A stretch of 64,000 bases of DNA, from NCBI RefSeq assembly GCF_050436995.1, contig NC_134767.1:3100001-3164000 (forward strand). Direction: 5' to 3'. Under the pieces are notes generated by a model. It had not been told where the DNA came from, did no database searches, and was given only the letters and a program-made list of their open reading frames with translations. The stretch comes from Anticarsia gemmatalis (taxonomy: Eukaryota; Arthropoda; Insecta; Lepidoptera; Erebidae). The position numbers and the translations under genes are program-made. Below are positions 23,701-32,154 of this stretch, piece after piece. Each line of letters opens with the position of its first letter. The stretch's first letter is position 1.

Positions 23701-26700
23701 CTGCCAACACTACGTTTCCCGGTTCGTGGTCGCCACTCAAGAACCTTTCTGCCCCAACGGCCGTCGGTTCTGCGAGCTATGTGCCCTGCCCACTGCCACT
23801 TGAGGTTCGCAACTCTTAGGGCTATATCGGTTACTTTGGTTCTCCTGCGGATCTCCTCATTTCTGATTCGATCTCGCAGGGAAACTCCGAGCATAGCCCT
23901 CTCCATTGCCCTCTGGGTGACTTTGAGCCTTCTGATAAGGCCCATAGTGAGCGACCACGTTTCACCGCCATAGGTCATCACTGGCAACACACACTGGTCA
24001 AAGACTTTCGTCTTGAGACACTGCGGTAATTCGGACGAGAAGATGTGTCGGAGCCTCCCGAACGCTGCCCAGCCGAGTTGGATTCGACGAGTGACCTCTT
24101 TCTCGAAGTTGGACCTACCTAACTGGACAGTTTGTCCTAGGTAGACGTAATCGTCAACAACTTCGAGTGTAGCGTCGCCGATCTTGACAGGGGTGGGTCT
24201 GACATGGTGGTTCGACATGATTTTTGTCTTGTCCATGTTCATTTTGAGACCCACTTGTTGGGATACGCTACTGAGGTCATCGAGCATTGCGCCTAGGTCT
24301 TCCATGGTCTCAGCCATGACTACGATATCGTCGGCAAATCGAAGGTGAGTCAAATACTCGCCATTGACGTTGATGCCGAGTCCTCTCCAATCCAGAAGCT
24401 TGAAGACGTCTTCCAGTGCAGCGGTGAACAGTTTCGGAGATATTACATCTCCCTGTCTCACGCCACGCCGCAGCTGGATAGGTTTCGAGTTCTGGTCTTG
24501 AAGGCGGACTGACATGGTGGCGTTTTCGCATAAGCACTTCAACACTTCGATGTACCGATAGTCAATTTGGCACCTCTGGAGAGACTGTAGCACTGCCCAG
24601 GTCTCGATCGAATCGAAGGCTTTCTCATAGTCCACAAACGCTAAACATAGGGGCCGGTTATACTCCTCGGACTTCTGTATAACCTGCCGCAGCGTATGTA
24701 TGTGGTCTATGGTACTAAAGCCTTTTCGGAAACCGGCTTGTTCGTGAGGCTGGAAGTCATCGAACCTGTTAGCGAGACGATTCGTAATAACTCTCGAGAA
24801 CAGCTTGTAGACGTGACTCAGGAGCGAGATGGGCCTATAGTTCTTCAAAAGAGCTTTATCGCCCTTTTTAAAGAACAGCACCACCACGCTCCTGTGCCAT
24901 GCCTTAGGCGTGGTACCCTCGTGGATGACAGAATTAAACAGTTTTCGGAGAGCTTCTAATATCGGCTGTCCGCCCGCTTTTAGAAGCTCTGCTGTTATTC
25001 CGTCATCACCTGGAGCCTTGTTGTTCTTGAGCTGTCTGAGAGCCATACTAATCTCGCGCAGGTCGATGTCCGGGATATCTTCGGTATAGTGTCGGGTTAG
25101 TGCGGCTCTTGGATCTGTTGCCGCACTGCAAACAGGTGATCGTGTGGACGTGTATAACTGTCCGTAGAACTTCTCTACCTCACCCATGAGCTCAGCTCCG
25201 GAAGATATGATCCTGCCGTCCTCGGTCTTCAGTTTGGTCAGCCGGCTTTGCCCAATGGACAGATCCCTGGTAAACACCTTAGAGCCCCTGTTTCGCTCAA
25301 TAGCCTCTTCAACACATTTGGTGTTGAATTGGCGTATATCGCGTTTCAGGGACTTTGAGATCTGTCGGTTGAGCCGCCGGCAGACTGTCACGTCACCGGA
25401 GGACTGCAGAACCATCCTACGTCGTTCTTCCATGAGCTGTAGGGTAGGGTCTGAGAGTTTTTTAGTTCTTTTTGGATGCTGGGTCTTAAAGAACTTGGAC
25501 CCAGTCATCTGGACAGTTTCCACGAGCCTGTTGCTATAATCATCCACATCTACGCACTCACCTAAGCACTCGAAGCGGTTACGTAGTTCGAGTTGAAAGC
25601 TCTCGGGGTTTTGAATATGAGCAGGTGCCGGTCGGAGCGTGGACTTCATCAGTCGTGACCGTTCGAGCGCTATGTTTAGATTCAATGTGCCTCTTACCAT
25701 TCGGTGATCGCTCCCGGTTTTCACCGCATTGATCACAGAGACATCATTGAATATGCGCCGTTTGGTCGACATGATGAAGTCGATCTCATTTTTGGTCGCA
25801 CCATCGGGACCCACCCAGGTCCACTTGCGGTGATTCCGCTTCCTGAAGAAGGAGTTCATCATAAAGAGTCCTTCCCTCTCCATGAAGTCGGCCAGCAGTT
25901 GACCCCGCGCGTTTCGTTGCCCATACCCAAATTGCCCCACTTTCAACTCACTACCGCAACGTTTGCCCAGTTTCGCGTTGAAGTCTCCCATGACAACGGT
26001 GAAGTAGGTCTGGGAGCTATGTATAGCCCGGGATATATCCTCGTACATAGCCTCCACCTCATCGTCGGAATGTGCCGAAGTCGGGGCGTAGACCTGGATG
26101 ACCTTCAACGAATACCTTTTGGTAATTCTGAGTATCAGGTACGCCACCCTTGTCGACACACTCTCGATCTTCACCACGTTGTTCACGAGGGACTTGTGGA
26201 TGATAAACCCGACACCACCCTGGGACTGCTGGTCGCCCTCCCGGAAATAGAGCAGGTTACCTGACTTAAGGATTATTGAGTCCTCCCCCTGTCTTCGGAC
26301 TTCAGATAACCCTACAATGTCCCATCGTATCCTGCTCAATTCTTCCTCCAGTTCGACTAACTTCTCGTCGGTCCGCAGTGTGCGCGTGTTATATGTTGCC
26401 AGGGCCAGTTGTCGTCGGTTGTGGTAGCCTGATCGCTGCCGGGGATTCTTAGCACCCCTTGCCCCGCCGTTACCATGACCGCTACCATAGTCAGGAATAG
26501 CGGGGCCGCCGGGGACTAGGGGCCGATCTTTTTGTGCCATCATTTTGGGGGGGTTTTGCCATAATCGCCACGCTTGGCAGGCGGGTTGGCGATCGCAGTA
26601 GCGGAAGGCTCATCACAAGACGCTGCTGCCCGTCTTGTGTCTCGCTATTTCCTTCCGCCGTGTTAGAATGGTTTGACCGCCATTAGTCGGTTGACTGTTT

Positions 26701-29700
26701 GCACTAGTGCTACGAAGTACCTCTAGTGGGCGGTGGGGTCGTCACGTCCCGACGCCAACTCACGTCCCGACGCCAACTTAGATGCACTAGAGCAAATATT
26801 TTTATACTAATGTGAAGTAATAAATATTTTGTGAAGTACATTTACTTTTAAACAAAGGTGACCTGACCTATAAAAATATTCGCTTTCAAAACCTAAATAT
26901 TTTCAAAGTTACAACAATAACTGTAGCGAAAAAATCCCGAATATGTCCGCAAAAAATTCGAAATATCACTAGGTAAAGAGACTAAAAATTGCTTGTGAAA
27001 TTCACCTGATAAACGTCACCTTCAGAGACAATTACTGAGAATTTTTGCAACGTGATGGCTTGATCGTAGGGGCATGCAGTGGGCATGTCAAAAAGTGCGT
27101 CCAAAGTACAACGTCGAAATTGAGCTCGGGCACTGGAAAAAGAAAAAAATAGTACATTTATCACCCAGGCACTGGGATTCTATACGTTTCTATTCCATTC
27201 TTTTTTCCCAGTGTATTTTATTCGATGCATTGTTCTACACTAACTGTAGCGGTTACGATAAAACGATTCGCTTTTACAGGCTAAACAATTTCTAGACTGT
27301 AAAATTCTCTTTGTACTGATGTTTAAGAGGTTTTAATAATTGCTAAGTTTTACATACTCCAAGCTCCACGGTAGTATGAGCATCGTTAGTTGGAAAATTT
27401 TCGGCAACAGTCTGGAACTGACTTTAACTTTTTGCCAAAAAGGTTCGTAATTTAATCTTGAATACGTAATGAATATCTGTTTTGCGACTTTATGATAGTG
27501 CTTTGTGTATTTTTTGACATAATATTCTGAGCTCAAAGCTTAAAACAGTTGGTACAATTATGAAACTATATCAAACTAGATTACGAAGTTTTCAATCATT
27601 GCCATTAGTTTCAATCAGAGATGCATTTTTGTCTTTTAAATAACATTACTGACTTCTTCAGTAATTTTCTTGGCGTGAAGTTTTTTTTGTGGAGAAGTTA
27701 TCTTCGATCCAAGTTACGTAATAATTATTTTTTTTGGTGTGACCGACCACCACCCTAATAATATTTGATCATAAAATTGTAATAGAGATAAAATATATTC
27801 CATTCATTTCTTTACAAATAGAGATTTGCTACTAAAATTCCGGAGCGATTATTTTGTTAGATACAAACCAACACATATAAAAGTGAGTCTGGAAATGTGT
27901 CCAGTCGTGTGACGTGTTCTTCTGTTCGTCTATCACCCGCTTGAACATCGTGTAGCAATACTCCCAAGCGGTCGAGGCTTCCATTACACAGTGAGCTAGG
28001 ACATCGTACTCTGAAACGAAGATAATATTTAAGACCTTTTGGTACTCGAGTAAGGATGGAAAGATTGTTCCTTCACTTAAAAACTTAAGAATCGCATATT
28101 ATTAAGAAATTACTACATTATTAGACGATCATCTGATTGCGGTGATTTATTGCGGGTGCTAAAATTAGACGCAGACTAGGAATGTTTTTTTTTTAAAGTT
28201 ATACTGAGTACAGAATTTATAAGGGAGGAGGATATTTATAGAGAGAAATTTATAAAATATTTTTGGTTGCCGTGACAATATTTTCAGGGGACCTAAGCTT
28301 TAGTCCTAGTGATATTTTTCTTAAGTACTTTGTAAATATTTTGTAAAGGTTATAGAACTAGAAATTAAACCTGAAACTCTCAGCAGGAGTTCTATGAAAT
28401 AATATTAAAACATAAATTGTTTTAGCTAGGTTCCTTTGTAACAGATAAATAAACTTACTCGATAAGAACCAGTCATCATCACAGACATTAGCAACGACAT
28501 GCATGTGGCCACGAATACTTTCTTCGTTGAAATGACTTTCAGTAACTTCCCTGCAGTCTGAGTTCCAATCTATCGCGCAGTTTGTGAGATGACGTATAGC
28601 TCTGTAGAAAGATGATTTTAATTTGATTAGGTCGGGGTAAAAGTCTTTGTATGTATGTAAATTATATGTATGAACTTGTAATAAAATCTCTTTGGCTTCA
28701 AGAATCACAAATGAGTACTCGGTTCATTAGGTTCCTTTTAGTGAGCTCGTGAAGTACCCAAGTATCGAGCTTTTTTGTGTAAAGAAAAGATTTTATTAAA
28801 AGTTCATACATACTAAAATGCGAAAAGACTTTTTCCCCGACCTAATATATTAAGTACGTTTTTATTCAAAAATCTTTACGAATATAAATAAGTACCTATA
28901 CAAAAAATAAGTTACACCGTGTTAAAAACCTCAGAAGTGCATTATTCATTTAATTTATCAACTGTACAAACTTGTCAGTTCTGAAAAACAGCTTTTTGTT
29001 TTAAGAAATATGAACCGCAGTACGTTATAATCTTTCATTCTTAACATTTGTTGTCCTAAACTTGACCTTACGGTCGACTCGGTCAGTAAACAATTTTCTA
29101 ATGAATATTATTACCGTTAACAAGATGTATGCTTTTGTATAAAAATGCAATGTACTAAATGGCTTGAAACTTTTTCAATGGTCACTGAGTGAGTGCTTTC
29201 AGTTGGACATTTAAGAGTTGAATTAGGCAACATGTATGTACCTACATTGCAATTTATGTGGAAGTAATATAAGTATTCTTAAAGTTTCCTACTTTTTTTC
29301 TATTTAAATAAGGATAACTCTCTCACTAAGAATTGCTCTTGTGTCGCGGGGACTTTTACAAACATACAAACAACGGACACAAAGTACAACCAGACCCGAA
29401 ACAATAATTTGTGGATCGCACAAATAATTGTTCCGTGTGGGAATCGAACACACGACCTCCTGACGCAATGGTAGCGGCGTGGCGACCTAAACCACTGCGC
29501 CACGGAGGCAGACAGTACCCACATTGCAATTATTGTTGAAGCAATGTTTTTAAATAATATTAAAGTTGTAGGTACATTATGATCCTCTCGAGGGTTGCCG
29601 ATAGGCGGTTGTGTCCGGCCTATCGGCATGTGGAGTTAAAGGCTGGGCAGCCTCTGAGAGGGACCCCTAAATTGGGGTGACCGCGTGGCGTGCGGCTTGT

Positions 29701-30780
29701 GGTACATGCTTCGGCAGTTGTCCCGCCGCACGCCGCCACAAGCGGCCGTGAGGACACACGTGGCGTAGTTTAGTGGGTATGCCTGCCCTTCTGGCGGGAG
29801 AGCCCCACATAACCCTTCACTCCACCCAGGGTGCAGGTGTATGCTTAATGCATTAGCAACGTTAAAATAAAAATTAAGAAAGCTACATTATGATCACGAC
29901 TAACCTGCACCAATCAAAAACCTTCAATGGTAGCGGAGGCGCCTTCCTACTAGAATTGTACATCAAAGCAGCTTCCATAGTACAGTTCAGTGCGTATTTG
30001 GAGAACTCTTCACAATTAATATTCTTCACAACCATTTGCTTCTCTTTGTTCTTGTCCATAGGTACAACTGGCTCGAATTCTATCTCCTCTGTCGTAGTTG
30101 TGACTTTGTGCAACTCTTTGTGGGTGCGATCCTCATAATCATACAAGCCTGAAAATATTGAAAATATTATATCTGACAGTTCGAATTCAGTAAGGATAAG
30201 TAATAAAGAAGGTTTAGTTTTGAGTCTGCTGTGCTAGTAAAATACGACTTGGTCACTTTGCATTTCTTATTATTCCTTAGTTTGCCTACTCGTATGGAAA
30301 AAAAACGTGATTTAATTCATCTCCCGACACATGTTTAGAAGGCGAACCTTCGACCACTTGTTTGATGGTTCGAACTGAAGAACTGGTTCTTCTACTAATT
30401 CTATGAAGGCATTGTAATAAGATCTTGTGAGCCCGAGTGATTTTTTAAAAAGGTTCTTGAAGGGATGCAAAGTCTCGAAGAGCCCGTTGTTGGTCAGAGT
30501 AGCGGGCTCAAAGCCTAGCCACACCCTCATCCCAGATAAATAGTCCAATAATGGGACAGTTTATAAGTATTCATTTCATTGTAGCATGACAATTGAATAT
30601 TTTTCCCTTACCTGAGATAAATATTTTACAAACCTATGTATCTTTAGATCCTAGAACATAAAATAAAATAAGAAAATTTCAAGGTTATAAAGAATACTTA
30701 CTAAAAAGTCGATCATGCTCATACTCACAAGTCGCGTTCATAAATTCTAAAAGGATTGTCAAAATATAAATAACTATCAT
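20741..30780 (-). CDS. Secreted cysteine-rich protein with C-terminal hydrophobic tail
   Basis: I rebuilt five exons on the minus strand: 30702..30780, 29905..30148, 28459..28601, 27865..28010 and 20741..20947. The total is 819 nt, 272 residues. The start ATG precedes a signal peptide (MIVIYILTILLEFMNA). The mature part has a Thr/Glu-rich linker and regularly spaced cysteines (NINCEEF, LNCTME, DWCRAI, LTNCAIDW, NVCDDDW, AHCVME, EYCYTMF, FYMCW, ECDHN, VNCPGG), and it ends in a hydrophobic segment (SDIVLLIFCFWCFIILCG) like a membrane or GPI-anchor signal. Exons 1-3 have GTAAGT or GTTAGT donors and good acceptors. The exon-4 donor (GTATCT at 27,864) is weak; without it translation stops at 27,832 after 214 residues. 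The join to exon 5 is inferred from phase, strand and cysteine pattern. The family was not recognised. It is probably an extracellular or surface protein. Confidence 0.6.
21024..21119. mobile_element. Small MITE-like element
   Basis: The ends are inverted: AAACGTGCGAACTAAGTCAT (21,024) and ATGACGTAGTTCGCATGTTT (ending 21,119), 18 of 20 matching. The element is 96 bp, non-coding, and lies in the last intron of the secreted-protein gene. Confidence 0.55.
21120..23540. other. Intronic stretch, few recognisable features
   Basis: It contains one interspersed-repeat copy (22,063-22,262) and a locally GC-richer patch at 21,720-21,910 with repeats of GCTGCGGAA. No exon with coding character on either strand was seen. 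Confidence 0.4.
22063..22262 (-). repeat. Interspersed repeat copy (minus strand)
   Basis: The minus strand reads CATCCTCTAGGCGTAGGCAG, AGACTAGAGAACGCCATTG and ACTTTGTGTCATACAGAATC, the same block order as the copies at 15,914 and 39,653. It is non-coding. Confidence 0.45.
23552..26777 (-). mobile_element. Full-length RTE-like non-LTR retrotransposon
   Basis: The 3,226-bp element is flanked by perfect 11-bp direct repeats TTAGATGCACT (23,541-23,551 and 26,778-26,788), the target-site duplication. Its 3' end is a short GAT-repeat tail directly after the stop codon, as in RTE elements, with no long poly(A). Its 5' end begins with two tandem copies of an 18-bp unit (GTTGGCGTCGGGACGTGA). The single long ORF is intact, the TSD is perfect and GC content is much higher than in the neighbourhood, all suggesting recent insertion. 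It sits in the last intron of the secreted-protein gene in the same transcriptional orientation. Confidence 0.92.
23571..26543 (-). CDS. Endonuclease/reverse transcriptase of RTE-like element
   Basis: The ORF encodes 990 residues. The N-terminal apurinic-like endonuclease spans about residues 45-285, with ATYNTRTL (49-56), GLSEVR including the catalytic Glu81, VYAPT (151-155), GDFNAKLG (186-193), NEIDF (252-256) and the catalytic SDH (278-280). The reverse transcriptase follows: KNNKAPGDDGI (507-517), YRPISLLS (569-576), QAGFRKGFS (602-610), AFVDYEKAFD (635-644), GVRQGDVISPKLF (694-706) and the catalytic FADD (736-739). The C terminus ends GEAFVQQW. All key residues are present without stops or frameshifts. 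It nicks DNA and reverse-transcribes its own RNA at the target (target-primed reverse transcription). The ATG at 26,543 is followed by a second Met, so initiation could be at either. Many antisense frames are composition shadows. Confidence 0.93.
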   Translation of the reverse strand: MMAQKDRPLVPGGPAIPDYGSGHGNGGARGAKNPRQRSGYHNRRQLALATYNTRTLRTDEKLVELEEELSRIRWDIVGLSEVRRQGEDSIILKSGNLLYFREGDQQSQGGVGFIIHKSLVNNVVKIESVSTRVAYLILRITKRYSLKVIQVYAPTSAHSDDEVEAMYEDISRAIHSSQTYFTVVMGDFNAKLGKRCGSELKVGQFGYGQRNARGQLLADFMEREGLFMMNSFFRKRNHRKWTWVGPDGATKNEIDFIMSTKRRIFNDVSVINAVKTGSDHRMVRGTLNLNIALERSRLMKSTLRPAPAHIQNPESFQLELRNRFECLGECVDVDDYSNRLVETVQMTGSKFFKTQHPKRTKKLSDPTLQLMEERRRMVLQSSGDVTVCRRLNRQISKSLKRDIRQFNTKCVEEAIERNRGSKVFTRDLSIGQSRLTKLKTEDGRIISSGAELMGEVEKFYGQLYTSTRSPVCSAATDPRAALTRHYTEDIPDIDLREISMALRQLKNNKAPGDDGITAELLKAGGQPILEALRKLFNSVIHEGTTPKAWHRSVVVLFFKKGDKALLKNYRPISLLSHVYKLFSRVITNRLANRFDDFQPHEQAGFRKGFSTIDHIHTLRQVIQKSEEYNRPLCLAFVDYEKAFDSIETWAVLQSLQRCQIDYRYIEVLKCLCENATMSVRLQDQNSKPIQLRRGVRQGDVISPKLFTAALEDVFKLLDWRGLGINVNGEYLTHLRFADDIVVMAETMEDLGAMLDDLSSVSQQVGLKMNMDKTKIMSNHHVRPTPVKIGDATLEVVDDYVYLGQTVQLGRSNFEKEVTRRIQLGWAAFGRLRHIFSSELPQCLKTKVFDQCVLPVMTYGGETWSLTMGLIRRLKVTQRAMERAMLGVSLRDRIRNEEIRRRTKVTDIALRVANLKWQWAGHIARRTDGRWGRKVLEWRPRTGKRSVGRPPTRWTDDLVRVAGVRWMRAAQDRSYWRSMGEAFVQQWTIPG
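26789..27831. other. Intronic stretch, nothing recognised
   Basis: AT-rich sequence between the RTE element and exon 4 of the secreted-protein gene. It contains the near-repeats GGGCACTGGAAAA and AGGCACTGGGATT around 27,130-27,180. No exon, RNA or named repeat was recognised. Confidence 0.4.
28627..28845. mobile_element. Mariner-like MITE (copy a)
   Basis: Terminal inverted repeats start TTAGGTCGGGGTAAAAGTC and end GACTTTTTCCCCGACCTAA, with the family core GCTTCAAGAATCACAAATG and CAAGTATCGAGCTTTTTTG inside. It is non-coding. It ends only 26 bp upstream of the exon-3 acceptor (28,601) of the minus-strand secreted-protein gene, so it abuts the branch-point region. Related copies are at 31,940, 36,769 and 38,183. 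Confidence 0.85.
29317..29511 (-). mobile_element. tRNA-derived SINE (family 1)
   Basis: The minus strand reads TGCCTCCGTGGCGCAGTGG, then CATTGCGTCAGGAGGTCG, TTCGATTCCCACACGG, ACAAATTATTGTTTCGGGTC, TGTGTCCGTTGTTTGTATG and AAGTCCCCGCGACACAAGAG. It is a nearly consensus copy in intron 2 of the secreted-protein gene. Confidence 0.88.
29586..29884 (+). mobile_element. GC-rich retroposon fragment (LINE 3' end or SINE)
   Basis: This roughly 300-bp GC-rich segment (GGCGGGAGAGCCCCACA, CGCCGCACGCC) ends in an A-rich tail TTAAAATAAAAATTAAG. It is flanked by a perfect 12-bp direct repeat TACATTATGATC (29,574-29,585 and 29,885-29,896), a target-site duplication. A relative with TTTAGTCGGTATGCC and GGCGGGAGAGCCC lies on the minus strand at about 51,811-51,975. 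No reverse-transcriptase reading was seen. The right duplication lies 8 bp inside the intron from the exon-2 donor (29,904) of the secreted-protein gene. Confidence 0.7.
30345..30545 (+). mobile_element. Decayed tRNA-derived SINE (family 2) tail
   Basis: TTGAAGGGATGCAAAGTCTC, GGGCTCAAAGCCTAGCC and ACACCCTCATCCCA align in order with GGCATGCAAAGTCCCC, GGACTCAAGGCCTAACC and CCCTCCCTGAT of the intact copy at 48,608. An open minus-strand frame here is therefore not an exon. Confidence 0.5.
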
Positions 30781-31677
30781 TTCTTTCACATCACAAGAGA
30801 TTAAATATTTTGTACCATTATTGAAATTTTGTAAAACATCGCTACTTTTGTATCAATGTCTTGTTAGTTTGACGTTTTTATGTCAAATGATTAGTTTTAT
30901 AGAGATTTTTATTACTCTTTACTGCTATCAATACAATTCAAATGAAAGAGGTTTGTTAAATATTCGAGTGTCAATATTTGACCTAAATGAATAAATGATT
31001 TGATTTGATTTGATACTGTTATTGTACCAACCTATTTCAAAAAGTTTAAAAATATCTTCATGAAGTCTAGTTACGTTATTTTTGTCGCGAATTTGTGATT
31101 TAGCAACAAATGTAAAATCTGTTTTTTTTTGCTACACGAACGGTGCCTACACGATCTATGTAATGCCAATAGTTCGATCAATAACAAAATATTTTTGCTT
31201 ACATAAAAATACTACATTTTTATGTAAGCAAAAATATTTTGTTCATCTTTTTCATTATCATACTTTACGGGCTGTAAAAATCGTAAAAGGCTCCTTAGTC
31301 TGAGAATCTTTAGAAAAAATTACAGGGTTAACGATTCTCCCATTTCAAAACAAATCCAATCTTCATTTCAATGAAACCTGGAAATCCTACTTATCTAAGA
31401 TGTCCAATATTTTCCAATTGCCACGTCGTTTTCAGGTCACATAGTGTTGCTAATATAATTGTCTTCAACACAAGACGCGAACATTGTATAATAATAATAG
31501 TGTTATCACGTAATGTCTAATTGACACTGTATTAATTGAAGAGGTGTGTGACCCGTATAATTGATTGTTCAATGTATTCAAGATGTTCAGTGATATTGTC
31601 GTCACCAATTAGATAATTACTAGCTTTCGACTAGATTTATCAGTCAATCAGTCTAGCATTTCTTTCAACTATATCGA
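30781..31677. other. Upstream region of the secreted-protein gene
   Basis: The promoter of the minus-strand gene should lie here. No clear TATA or initiator could be fixed by eye. The region contains a perfect hairpin at 31,183-31,243, listed separately, and otherwise nothing recognised. Confidence 0.4.
31183..31243. repeat. Perfect 28-bp inverted repeat with 5-nt loop
   Basis: The arms 31,183-31,210 (starting AACAAAATATTTTTGCTTAC) and 31,216-31,243 (ending GCAAAAATATTTTGTT) are exact reverse complements separated by ACTAC. It is AT-rich and non-coding. It could be a small foldback element, a recent inverted duplication or an RNA hairpin. Confidence 0.85.
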
Positions 31678-31910
31678 AGTTGGCTTCCAGTCTCACCGGA
31701 TGCAGCCGAATTACGGTATCTTACATGGAGCGACTGCCTGTCAAATCTCCACAACCCAGTTGCCTGGGCTATAACACGATACCCTTCGGTAAGACTGGTT
31801 GTCAGACTTTGAAACCTCTGACTACTGGTAAAGACACTAAAAGATTTTCGAAAATGGTAGCTGGGAAGTCAAACAAGAATTTAATGATCGAAGGTTGATA
31901 CGGTAGGCGT
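31678..31910 (+). repeat. Interspersed repeat, copy 1
   Basis: It starts GTTGGCTTCCAGTCTCACCG and runs on to GAGCGACTGCCTGTCAAATC, AACACGATACCCTTCGGTAA and GGTTGTCAGACTTTG then CTCTGACTACTG. The same order recurs at 42,367-42,525. It has no protein or tRNA structure; probably a lepidopteran SINE or non-autonomous element of unknown class. Confidence 0.6.
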
Positions 31911-31939
31911 AGAATAACGTCAAGTCCACTTCTTTAATA

Positions 31940-32154
31940 TTAGGTCGGGGAAAAAGTCTTGTCACATTATAGTATGTATGAACTTGTTATAAAATCCTTT
32001 CTCTACACAAAAAAAGCTCGATACTTGGGTACCTCACGAGCTCACTGAAAGAAACCTAATGAACCGTGTATTCATGATTCTTGAAGCCAAAGAGATTTTA
32101 TTACATGTTCATACATATATACTATAATGCGAAAAGACTTTTCCCCCGACCTAA
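31940..32154. mobile_element. Mariner-like MITE (copy b)
   Basis: It starts TTAGGTCGGGGAAAAAGTC and ends GACTTTTCCCCCGACCTAA, with TA on the left flank. The interior is the reverse orientation of copies a and c (CAAAAAAAGCTCGATACTTG, ATTCTTGAAGCCAAAGAG). Confidence 0.85.

Noticed and set aside
23692..26264. Long plus-strand frames across the RTE element
   Set aside because: They are antisense shadows of the 990-residue endonuclease/reverse-transcriptase ORF.
30312..30548. Open minus-strand frame of 78 residues between exons 1 and 2 of the secreted-protein gene, considered as an extra exon
   Set aside because: Its plus strand aligns block by block with the 3' half of SINE family 2 (intact at 48,608), and exons 1 and 2 already join in phase.
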